Below, piece after piece: positions 37,881 through 44,733 of a stretch of 64,000 nucleotides of DNA. Each line of letters starts with the position of its first letter. Position 1 is the first letter of the stretch. The DNA comes from CAVZOY01 sp963777095 (lineage in GTDB: Bacteria; Actinomycetota; Actinomycetes; Mycobacteriales; Geodermatophilaceae), in assembly GCA_963777095.1 (NCBI GenBank), contig CAVZOY010000001.1:1-64000 (forward strand), written 5' to 3'. The position numbers and the translations under genes were made by a program. The notes beneath the pieces are model-generated. The model ran no database searches. It was not told where the DNA came from and worked only from the letters and a program-made list of their open reading frames with translations.

Positions 37881-38609
37881 ATGACCGAGCGCCGGCAGCT
37901 GCCCCTTCGGAACCGCCGTGCGGCGTCGCGCTCCCGACGCGCGGCCGCGACCACCGGCGTCCGACACAGCGAGACCGTGCCCACGCCGGTCCCGCCGGAG
38001 CCGCCGATCCTGGGGCCCGGCGAGGCGAGCATCCTCGGCTTCCCCGCGGAGGTCCCGGCCGACGAGGTCCCGGCCGACGAGGTCCCGGACGACGCCACCG
38101 GCCCCGAGGACGAGGCCCGGCCAGCTGCCGAGGCGACCGACGCGGACGGCGCGCTGTACGTGCTGCGCACGCCCGACGCCTCGGCCGGCTCGCTGCTCCT
38201 GGTCGCCGGGGCGGCCGGCGGGATGAGCCTGTTCCTGCCCTGGACGCAGCACGGCCAGGAACTGGGTCTGTCGCTGGTCCAGCGCGGCGTGGGGATGGCG
38301 GGTGCGACGGATCTGGTCCGCAGCGGGCTCGTTCTGCCGGTCGCGGTGGCCGTGGGTGGCGGGGTCCTGTTCGTCCTGGGCCTGCTGGCCTTCCGTCCCG
38401 CGCGCAGCCACCGGTTCGTCGGCGTCGTGGCGCTGCTCGTGGCGCTCGTGGTCGCCGCAGGGATCGTCGTCCGCGTGGCCGACCTCGGCTGGGACGCGCT
38501 CCGGACCGACCCCGGCACCCTGTGTGCCGTCGTCCTCGCCGGGGTCGGACTGCTCGGCGCGCTCAAGGCGATGCTGACGCCGCCGGAGTTCACGACCGAT
38601 CCGGGCTGA
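37881..38609 (+). CDS. Hypothetical membrane protein with disordered N terminus
   Basis: 242 residues. ATG at 37881 has GGAGG five bases upstream. The first ~95 residues are cytoplasmic-looking, basic then Pro/Glu/Asp-rich, and include a threefold EVPAD repeat. Four hydrophobic segments follow (about 105-120, 145-170, 178-198, 215-232). The pattern (SLLLVAGAAGGMSLFLPWTQHG, LVLPVAVAVGGGVLFVLGLL) resembles other actinobacterial four-TM proteins of unknown role. Probably controlled by the dyad cluster upstream. Confidence 0.6.
   Translation: MTERRQLPLRNRRAASRSRRAAATTGVRHSETVPTPVPPEPPILGPGEASILGFPAEVPADEVPADEVPDDATGPEDEARPAAEATDADGALYVLRTPDASAGSLLLVAGAAGGMSLFLPWTQHGQELGLSLVQRGVGMAGATDLVRSGLVLPVAVAVGGGVLFVLGLLAFRPARSHRFVGVVALLVALVVAAGIVVRVADLGWDALRTDPGTLCAVVLAGVGLLGALKAMLTPPEFTTDPG
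38049..38093 (+). repeat. 15-bp tandem repeat, three copies, in coding sequence
   Basis: GAGGTCCCGGCCGAC is repeated exactly twice (38049-38063, 38064-38078) and a third time with one change (GAGGTCCCGGACGAC, 38079-38093). It encodes EVPAD-EVPAD-EVPDD in the N-terminal linker of the membrane protein, in frame, so copy number can vary without frame loss. Confidence 0.8.
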
Positions 38610-38616
38610 CCAGGCC

Positions 38617-39372
38617 TCAGCTGCGCAGGTACGAGGCACCGTTCACGTCGACGATCGTCCCGCTGCTGAACCGTGCCTCCGGCGAGGCCAGCCAGACCAC
38701 GGCGGAGGCCACTTCGTCGGGGCGCGCCACCCGGCCGAACGGCGACTGCGCGCGCACGGCCTCGCCGGAGGGCCCGTCGAGCACCTCGCGCGCCATCTCC
38801 GTCTGCACGAAGCCCGGCGCCACGCACGTCACCGAGATGCCGACCGGCGCGAGTGCGAGCGCCATCGACTGGGCGAAGGCGTTCATCCCCGCCTTCGACG
38901 CCCCGTACGCCGGGTTGTCGGGCTCGCCCCGGAAGGCTCCGCGGCTCGACACGTTGACCACCGCTCCGCCGCCTGCGGCCTGCAGGTGCGGCACCGCGCG
39001 GAACGTCGCGTTCGCCGCCCCCACAAGGTTGACCGCGAGCGTCTGCGCCCAGATCCGCTGCCAGTCCTCGTAGGACGACGCCAGCGGCGGAGAGGCGACG
39101 AAGACGCCGGCGTTGTTGACCAGCACGTCGAGCCGGCCGAGCGCCGCGGCGGCGTCGTCGACCATGGCGCCGACGGCGTCGGCGTCCGACATGTCGGCCT
39201 GGACGATCACGTGCCCCGAGCCGGGCAGCTCGGCGAGCACCGCCTCGGCGCGCTCGCGCGACGTCCCGAAGTGCACGGCGACCCGGTCGCCACGGGACGC
39301 GAACGCGCGGGCGATCGCCCGCCCGATGCCGCGGGAGCCACCGGTCACCAGCACAGCGCGCGAGGAGGTCAC
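38617..39372 (-). CDS. Short-chain dehydrogenase/reductase (FabG-like)
   Basis: 251 residues, classical SDR. NAD(P)-binding TGGSRGIGRAIARAFA, LVNNAGVF, catalytic VNVSSRGAF (Ser), then AYGASKAGMNAFAQS with the Tyr-x3-Lys pair, and the C-terminal GTIVDVNGASYLRS. Basic residues after the glycine-rich loop (FGTSRERAE) suggest NADPH. Similar proteins reduce 3-oxoacyl chains or small carbonyls; the substrate cannot be told. GTG at 39372 is the start that puts the Rossmann strand at the usual position. Confidence 0.88.
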   Translation of the reverse strand: MTSSRAVLVTGGSRGIGRAIARAFASRGDRVAVHFGTSRERAEAVLAELPGSGHVIVQADMSDADAVGAMVDDAAAALGRLDVLVNNAGVFVASPPLASSYEDWQRIWAQTLAVNLVGAANATFRAVPHLQAAGGGAVVNVSSRGAFRGEPDNPAYGASKAGMNAFAQSMALALAPVGISVTCVAPGFVQTEMAREVLDGPSGEAVRAQSPFGRVARPDEVASAVVWLASPEARFSSGTIVDVNGASYLRS

Positions 39373-39455
39373 GAGCGGGCAGTCAACCAGCCCGCGGCTC
39401 GTTGACGACGCGGCCGGTCCGGTAGGACCCTGCCCCACGGGGAACGGAGGACGCC

Positions 39456-39620
39456 ATGTCGGTCAAGCGCTGGACCGTCTGCCTCCTGCGCGGGCACAAG
39501 TGGGCGCGCATCCCCTACGGGGGCAACGACGACGGGGACACATACTTCTTGCGCTGCCTGTTCTGCGGGTTCGAGAACCACAACGCGGCCATGCCCGGGC
39601 GCCCGTTCGGGGCGACCTGA
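39456..39620 (+). CDS. 54-residue zinc-ribbon-like protein
   Basis: ATG at 39456 with GGAGG five bases upstream; stop at 39620. The sequence has WTVCLLRGHKW and RCLFCGFEN: C9, H14, C34 and C37, a C-x4-H...C-x2-C zinc site. The C-LLGHKW...C--CG pattern recalls small phage-type proteins of the DUF1660 kind, but assignment is tentative. It stands alone, divergent from the SDR gene and convergent with the nitroreductase, so expression must be its own. Function unknown. Confidence 0.65.
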   Translation: MSVKRWTVCLLRGHKWARIPYGGNDDGDTYFLRCLFCGFENHNAAMPGRPFGAT

Positions 39621-39624
39621 GCCT

Positions 39625-40224
39625 TCACCAGCGGCCGCGGTGCACGACCTCCTCGACGCCGCGCCGGCCGCGCCGCAGCGACGGCGAGCGCCGGTCCTCG
39701 CCGCCGGGGTACCCGACCGACACCACGCCCACGGGCCGGGAGGACACCGGCACCCCGAACGCGTCCCGCAGCGCGTCGACCCGGTCGGCCGGGACACCGA
39801 AGAAGCACGCGCCCAGCCCCTCGTCGACCGCCGTCAGCAGCATCAGCAGCGCGGCCATGCCGGCGTCGACGTCCCAGTACGGCACCGGCCAGCGCGCCTC
39901 GTCGCGGTCGGTCCAGCCCTTGTCCGGCTCGGCGTAGCGGTCCAGGTAGGCGTCCTTGGACGACAGGACGACGACCAGCAGGGGCGCGCGGCTCATCCGC
40001 GTCAGCCACCCCTCCGGCGCGTCCGCGGTGGAGGTCACCGACCAGAACAGCGACCTGTCCTCGGGCGACGCCAGCACCAGGAACGCCCAGCCCTGGCTGA
40101 ACCCGGCGGACGGCGCCCGGATCGCGTGCTCCAGCAGCCGTTCCACGACGGCGTCCGGCACCGGCCGCGACGGGTCGTAGTCGCGCACCATGCGCCGTCG
40201 GCGCACCACCTCGGCGAAGTCCAC
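39625..40224 (-). CDS. Nitroreductase family protein (FMN-dependent)
   Basis: 199 residues. VDFAEVVRRRRMVRDYDPSRPVPDAVVERLLEHAIRAPSAGFSQGW is the standard FMN-binding N terminus (Arg-Arg pair, then R-A-P-SAG), and GMAALLMLLTAVDEGLGACFFG with VPVSSRPVGVVSVGYPG the middle and C-terminal FMN contacts. Family members reduce nitro groups, flavins or enones with NAD(P)H; substrate unknown. GTG at 40224 chosen because it starts at the conserved VDF. Divergent from hisA with a 51-base gap. Confidence 0.85.
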   Translation of the reverse strand: MDFAEVVRRRRMVRDYDPSRPVPDAVVERLLEHAIRAPSAGFSQGWAFLVLASPEDRSLFWSVTSTADAPEGWLTRMSRAPLLVVVLSSKDAYLDRYAEPDKGWTDRDEARWPVPYWDVDAGMAALLMLLTAVDEGLGACFFGVPADRVDALRDAFGVPVSSRPVGVVSVGYPGGEDRRSPSLRRGRRGVEEVVHRGRW

Positions 40225-40262
40225 GACCGACAGCCTGCCCTGGGCCGCCGGACGCCGGTCAA

Positions 40263-40268
40263 TACGCT
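40263..40268 (+). promoter_or_regulatory. -10 hexamer TACGCT, leaderless start for hisA/priA
   Basis: TACGCT, seven bases, then the GTG at 40276. It restarts transcription of the his genes after the accessory block. Confidence 0.5.
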
Positions 40269-40275
40269 GTGCGCC

Positions 40276-41013
40276 GTGCCGATCCTGCAGCTGCTCCCCG
40301 CCGTCGACGTCGCCGACGGTCAGGCCGTCCGTCTCGTCCAGGGCGAGGCGGGCAGCGAGACCTCCTACGGCGACCCGCTCGAGGCCGCGCTGCAGTGGCA
40401 GACCGACGGCGCCGAGTGGGTGCACCTGGTCGACCTCGACGCCGCCTTCGGCCGCGGCAGCAACCGCGAGCTGCTCGCCCGCGTCGTGGGCGAGCTCGAC
40501 GTCGACGTCGAGCTCTCCGGCGGCATCCGGGACGACGCCTCGCTCGAGGCGGCCCTGGCCACCGGCTGCCGCCGGGTCAATCTCGGCACCGCCGCCCTGG
40601 AGAGCCCCGAGTGGTGCGCCCGGGCCATCGCCGAGTACGGCGACCGCATCGCCGTCGGCCTCGACGTCCGCGGCACCCGGCTGGCCGCCCGCGGGTGGAC
40701 CCGCGAGGGCGGCGAGCTCTACGAGACCCTCGCCCGCCTCGACGCCGAGGGCTGCGCCCGCTACGTGGTCACCGACATCACCAAGGACGGCACGCTGCGC
40801 GGTCCCAACCTCGACCTGCTGCGGGAGGTCTGCGCCGCCACCGACCGCCCCGTCGTCGCCTCGGGCGGGGTCAGCTCGCTGGACGACATCCGCGCGCTCG
40901 CCGGGCTGACCGCCGTGGGCGTCGAGGGCGCGATCGTGGGCAAGGCCCTCTACGCCGGTGCCTTCACGCTGCCCGAGGCACTGGCCGCCACACGGGAGGA
41001 GGGGCGCTCGTGA
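40276..41013 (+). CDS. hisA: Phosphoribosyl isomerase A (HisA, probably bifunctional HisA/TrpF, PriA)
   Basis: (beta/alpha)8 isomerase of ProFAR; 245 residues. LQLLPAVDVADGQAVRLVQGEAG has the catalytic Asp after beta-1; VELSGGIRDDASLEAAL, VGLDVRG and YVVTDITKDGTLRGPN (second catalytic Asp) follow; VVASGGVSSLDDI closes the phosphate site. In actinobacteria this enzyme (PriA) also acts on phosphoribosyl anthranilate because trpF is absent. The trp genes in this window (E, C, B, A) include no trpF, which supports the dual role. Overlaps ridA by four bases. Confidence 0.93.
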   Translation: MPILQLLPAVDVADGQAVRLVQGEAGSETSYGDPLEAALQWQTDGAEWVHLVDLDAAFGRGSNRELLARVVGELDVDVELSGGIRDDASLEAALATGCRRVNLGTAALESPEWCARAIAEYGDRIAVGLDVRGTRLAARGWTREGGELYETLARLDAEGCARYVVTDITKDGTLRGPNLDLLREVCAATDRPVVASGGVSSLDDIRALAGLTAVGVEGAIVGKALYAGAFTLPEALAATREEGRS

Positions 41014-41402
41014 GCATCATCCGGCTCGGCTCCGGCGCGCCCTGGGAGGGCATCGTCGGCTACAGCCGCGTGGTCGTCCGCGGCGAGGCCGCGTGGGTGA
41101 GCGGGACGACGTCGCTCGTCGACGGCCGCGTCGCGCACGCAGGGGATGCCGCGGCGCAGACCCGCCAGATCCTGGCGATCATCCGGCAGGCGCTCGAGCG
41201 GGCCGGCTTCTCGATGGCCGACGTCGTCCGCACGCGGATGTTCGTCACCGACATCAACCGCTGGGAGGAGGTCGGGCGGGCGCACGGCGAGGTCTTCGGC
41301 GACGTCCGGCCGGCCACCACGATGGTGCAGGTCGCCGCCCTCATCGATCCCGACATGCTGGTCGAGATCGAGGCCGACGCGGTTCGCGGGCTGCCCGGCA
41401 TG
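41010..41402 (+). CDS. Rid family (RidA/YjgF) protein, reading into hisF
   Basis: About 130 residues. GTG at 41010 overlaps the hisA stop. WVSGTTSLVDGRVAHAGD, TRQILAIIRQALERAGFSMADVVRTRMFVTDINRW and VQVAALIDPDMLVEIEADAV are the normal Rid trimer-fold blocks. At the place of the catalytic Arg of RidA (PAR-S in E. coli) the sequence is PATTM, so the arginine is missing, as in Rid subfamilies not known to be imine deaminases. There is no in-frame stop before the hisF ATG: the frame continues straight into HisF. An ATGA at 41400-41403, one frame off, suggests the normal overlap was lost by a one-base error. End given here is therefore nominal. Confidence 0.8.
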
Positions 41403-42173
41403 ACTCTCGCCGTCCGCGTGATCCCGTGCCTGGACGTCGACGCCGGCCGGGTGGTCAAGGGTGTCAACTTCGTCGGGCTGCGCGACGCCGGCGACCCGGT
41501 CGAGATGGCGCGGATCTACGACGCGGAGGGCGCCGACGAGCTGACCTTCCTCGACATCACCGCCAGCTCCGGCGACCGCGAGACCACCTACGACGTCGTC
41601 CGGCGCACCGCCGAGAGCGTGTTCATCCCGCTCACCGTCGGCGGCGGCGTCCGGGCCGTGGCCGACGTCGACCGGCTGCTGCGCGCCGGCGCCGACAAGG
41701 TCGCCGTCAACACCGCCGCGGTCGCGCGGCCCGAGCTGATCGCCGAGATCGCCGACCGGTTCGGCAGCCAGGTGCTCGTGCTGTCCCTCGACGCCCGCCG
41801 CTGCCAGGACGGCGCGGTCACCGACTCCGGCTGGGAGATCACCACGCACGGCGGACGTCGCGGCACCGGCCGGGACGCCGTCGAGTGGACCGTCCGGGCC
41901 GCCGAGCTCGGTGCCGGCGAGGTGCTGCTCAACTCGATGGACGCCGACGGGACGCGAGCCGGCTTCGACACCGAGCTCATCCGCGCGGTCCGCCGGGAGG
42001 TGAGCGTCCCGCTGATCGCCAGTGGGGGAGCGGGGGCGATCGAGCACTTCCCGCCGGCCGTCGAGGCCGGCGCCGACGCGGTGCTCGCGGCCAGCGTCTT
42101 CCACTTCGGGCAGCTGCGGATCGGCGAGGTCAAGGCGGGCCTCGCCGCGGCCGGCATCCCGGTGCGCGTGTAG
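41400..42173 (+). CDS. hisF: Imidazole glycerol phosphate synthase, cyclase subunit
   Basis: Cyclase partner of HisH, forming IGP and AICAR. 257 residues. VRVIPCLDVDAGRVVKGVNFVGLRDAGDPVE carries the first catalytic Asp; FLDITASSGDRETTYD, TVGGGVRAVADV, LSLDARR, LLNSMDADGTRAGFD (second catalytic Asp) and LIASGGAGAIEHF follow. The ATG at 41400 is internal to a longer open frame that begins with RidA. The stop TAG lies in the stem of a large terminator. Confidence 0.95.
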   Translation: MTLAVRVIPCLDVDAGRVVKGVNFVGLRDAGDPVEMARIYDAEGADELTFLDITASSGDRETTYDVVRRTAESVFIPLTVGGGVRAVADVDRLLRAGADKVAVNTAAVARPELIAEIADRFGSQVLVLSLDARRCQDGAVTDSGWEITTHGGRRGTGRDAVEWTVRAAELGAGEVLLNSMDADGTRAGFDTELIRAVRREVSVPLIASGGAGAIEHFPPAVEAGADAVLAASVFHFGQLRIGEVKAGLAAAGIPVRV

Positions 42174-42219
42174 GTGGAGGAGATTCGTCGGCGTTACCCC
42201 GACGAATCTCCTCCGCCTA
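42171..42219. terminator. 21-bp-stem bidirectional terminator containing both flanking stop codons
   Basis: GGAGGAGATTCGTCGG (42176-42191) pairs perfectly with 42199-42214 around a seven-base loop. The stem extends outward through TAGGT/GCCTA (one G-U pair) to 42171 and 42219. The outermost TAG is the hisF stop codon, and the mirror CTA (42217-42219) is the stop of the convergent gene. With 20 perfect pairs and one wobble it should stop transcription from both sides. Confidence 0.85.
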
Positions 42220-42823
42220 CGAGACGTCGACGCGGGCGACCGAGCGCCGGCCGGAGAGCCACATCAGCAGCTCCAGCGGCTCGCCGGTCACCACCCGCGC
42301 CGTCCCGGAGCCGCCGGCCCGGCGCTCCACCCCGGTCGCGTCGGACCGGCGCAGCACCGTCGGACGCCGGACGGCACGGGCGAACGCCGTCACCAGTCCC
42401 CAGATCTGGTCCTGGTCGGCCGTCGATATCGCCCGTGGGCGCCAGTCGGGCTGGGCGCGCCGGACGTCCTCGTGGTGGATGACGAACTCGCTGGTGTTGA
42501 ACAGCCGGTCGATCGCGGGCAGGCGCGTCGGCGACCAGGCCGGCGGGCCCGTGCGCACGTGGGCGACCACGCTCGGCGTACGCGGTGCCGGTGCGCAGCC
42601 GGTCCTCGACCGCGTGCGCCCAGCGGCCGAGCGGGCGGCCGACGGGCAGCCGTTCCGCGCCGAAGCCGAGCTGCGCGTCGGGCCGGCGATCACGGGTGAC
42701 GACGTGCGCGGCCAGGTGCGCGGTCGTCCACCCCTCGCAGCACGTCGGCGCGTCCGGGCCCAGCTCGTCCAGCAGGTCCGCCAGGTGCGCCCGCTCACGG
42801 GCGGCCAGGGAAGGTTCGCTCAC
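42217..42823 (-). CDS. TIGR03085-type/maleylpyruvate isomerase-fold (DinB-like) protein (frame break)
   Basis: About 200 residues in two frames, joined near 42575. N-terminal ARERAHLADLLDELGPDAPTCCEGWTTAHLAAHVVTRDRRPDA is the mycothiol-dependent maleylpyruvate isomerase/DinB helical region; the WTTAHLAAHV His is the usual first metal ligand. The second frame has DRLFNTSEFVIHHEDVRRAQ (paired His) and the C-terminal VVTGEPLELLMWLSGRRSVARVDVS. It matches actinobacterial TIGR03085 proteins often found beside hisF/hisI. Role unknown, possibly a mycothiol-linked enzyme. TAACTT (42830-42835, minus strand) is six bases from the GTG, so leaderless. Confidence 0.8.
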
Positions 42824-42933
42824 CGCTCGAAGTTACCGATCGGGGAAGGCCCGCGCCGAGCGGCACGTCGTTTAGCGGGCCTAAGAATCGCGTAGAGTTC
42901 CGGTCCCAGCCCGGACCGACATCGAGGAGCACC

Positions 42934-44733
42934 GTGCCCTCCCGCCGAGACCCCCTGCTGCGCCGGGGGTTCCGCCACATCGGCCGGGCGATCAGCGAGC
43001 AGCGCGGCATGTTCGCGCTCGCCTTCGTCGCCAGCAGCCTCTACGGCGGCATGACGGTGGCCAGCGCGTACGTCATCGGCGAGGTCACCGACCGGGTGCT
43101 GCTCCCTGCCTTCGACGACGGCGACACCACCGCCGCGGTGCTGCTGCTCGCGGTGCTCGCCATCGTCGGCGTCGCCGTCCTCAAGATCCTCGGGATCCTC
43201 GGCCGCCGGCTGTTCGCCGGCGTCATGAGCTACCGGTTGATGGCCGACTACCGGCGGCGGGTCACCGGCCAGTACCTGCGGCTGCCGCTGTCGTGGCACC
43301 AGCGGCACCCCACCGGCCAGCTGCTCTCCAACGCCAACTCCGACGTCGAGGCCAGCTGGTTCTTCGTCGCGCCGCTGCCCTTCGCCTGCGGCGCGCTCGT
43401 GATGATCGCCATCACCGTCGCGGCGCTGGTCGTCACGGACCCGCTGCTCGCGGTCATCGGACTGATCGTCTTCCCGCTCGTCTTCGTCGCCAACTACCTC
43501 TACTCGCGGGTGATGTCGCCCCGCCAGCAGCGGGCGCAGCAGCTGCGGGCCGAGGTCAGCGAGATCGCGCACGAGAGCTTCGACGCCGCGCTCGTCGTCA
43601 AGACGCTCGGCCGCGAGGACGTCGAGACCGAGCGGTTCGCCGCCCGTGCCTTCGAGCTGCGCGACGGCCTGGTCGCCGTCGGCCGCGCCCGCGGGCTGTT
43701 CGACCCGCTGATGGAGGCGGTGCCCAACCTCGGCACCCTCGCCGTCCTGCTGATCGGCGCCGGGCGGGTGGCCGACGGGGTCACCGACGCGGGCGAGCTG
43801 GTCTCGATCGCCTACCTGTTCACCCTGCTGACGCTGCCGATCCGCGCCATCGGCTGGGTGCTGGCCGACCTGCCGCGCGCGATGGCCGGCTTCGACCGGG
43901 TCACGCCGGTGCTGTCCGCCACCGGCGAGACGCCGCACGGCCCCGACCCGGCAGCCGCCGCGGACGGCGCGGCCACGCTCGCCGTCCGCGACGTCGAGTT
44001 CGGCTTCGCCGACGCGCCCCGGCCGACCCTCGTCGGCGTGACGTTCGAGGTGACCGCCGGGCGGACGCTCGCCGTCGTCGGCCCCACCGGGTCGGGCAAG
44101 TCGACCCTCGCCGGGCTGCTCGTCCGCCTCGTCGACCCCGCCGACGGCTCGGTGCTGCTCGACGGCGTGGACCTGCGGAGCCTGCGCGAGGGCGAGGTCA
44201 GCGGGCAGGCCGCCTTCGTTCCGCAGAGCACCTTCCTGTTCGACGACACCGTGCGCGACAACGTGACCCTCGGCGGCCCGTGGAGCGACGAGGAGGTCTG
44301 GGCGGCGCTGCGCGTCGCCGCGGCCGACTCCTTCGTCGCCGCGCTGCCCGAGGGCCTGGACACCCGGGTCGGCGAGCGCGGCGCCACGCTCTCGGGCGGC
44401 CAGCGGCAGCGGCTGGCGATCGCCCGGGCGATCGTGCGCCGGCCGCGGCTGCTCGTCCTGGACGACGCCACGAGCGCGGTCGACCCGTCGGTCGAGGCGC
44501 AGATCCTCGACGCCCTGCGGGACGCCGAGCGCCCGTCGACCGTGGTCGTCGTCGCCTACCGGCAGGCGACGATCGCGCTCGCCGACGAGGTTCTCTGGCT
44601 CGAGCACGGCCGCCTCCTGGCGCGCGGCAGCCACGAGCAGCTGCTCGCCGAGGTGCCCGGCTACGCCGCCCTGGTGCGGGCGTACGCGCAGGCGGAGTTT
44701 CTGCCCACCCGCCCGATCGGGGTGTCGGCGTGA
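42934..44733 (+). CDS. ABC exporter half-transporter with degenerate nucleotide site
   Basis: 599 residues: six TM helices (~20-310) fused to a nucleotide-binding domain. Walker A GPTGSGKST near 385, Q-loop FVPQSTFLFDDTV, signature TLSGGQRQRLAIARA near 484 and Walker B LLVLDDATSAVD. In Walker B the catalytic Glu is Asp (LDDATS), and the H-loop His is replaced: VVVVAYRQATIAL where VIAHRLST is usual. This subunit therefore contributes the inactive site of a heterodimeric exporter with the next gene. GAGGAG four bases before the GTG at 42934. Substrate (drug, lipid or peptide) unknown. Confidence 0.9.
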   Translation: MPSRRDPLLRRGFRHIGRAISEQRGMFALAFVASSLYGGMTVASAYVIGEVTDRVLLPAFDDGDTTAAVLLLAVLAIVGVAVLKILGILGRRLFAGVMSYRLMADYRRRVTGQYLRLPLSWHQRHPTGQLLSNANSDVEASWFFVAPLPFACGALVMIAITVAALVVTDPLLAVIGLIVFPLVFVANYLYSRVMSPRQQRAQQLRAEVSEIAHESFDAALVVKTLGREDVETERFAARAFELRDGLVAVGRARGLFDPLMEAVPNLGTLAVLLIGAGRVADGVTDAGELVSIAYLFTLLTLPIRAIGWVLADLPRAMAGFDRVTPVLSATGETPHGPDPAAAADGAATLAVRDVEFGFADAPRPTLVGVTFEVTAGRTLAVVGPTGSGKSTLAGLLVRLVDPADGSVLLDGVDLRSLREGEVSGQAAFVPQSTFLFDDTVRDNVTLGGPWSDEEVWAALRVAAADSFVAALPEGLDTRVGERGATLSGGQRQRLAIARAIVRRPRLLVLDDATSAVDPSVEAQILDALRDAERPSTVVVVAYRQATIALADEVLWLEHGRLLARGSHEQLLAEVPGYAALVRAYAQAEFLPTRPIGVSA

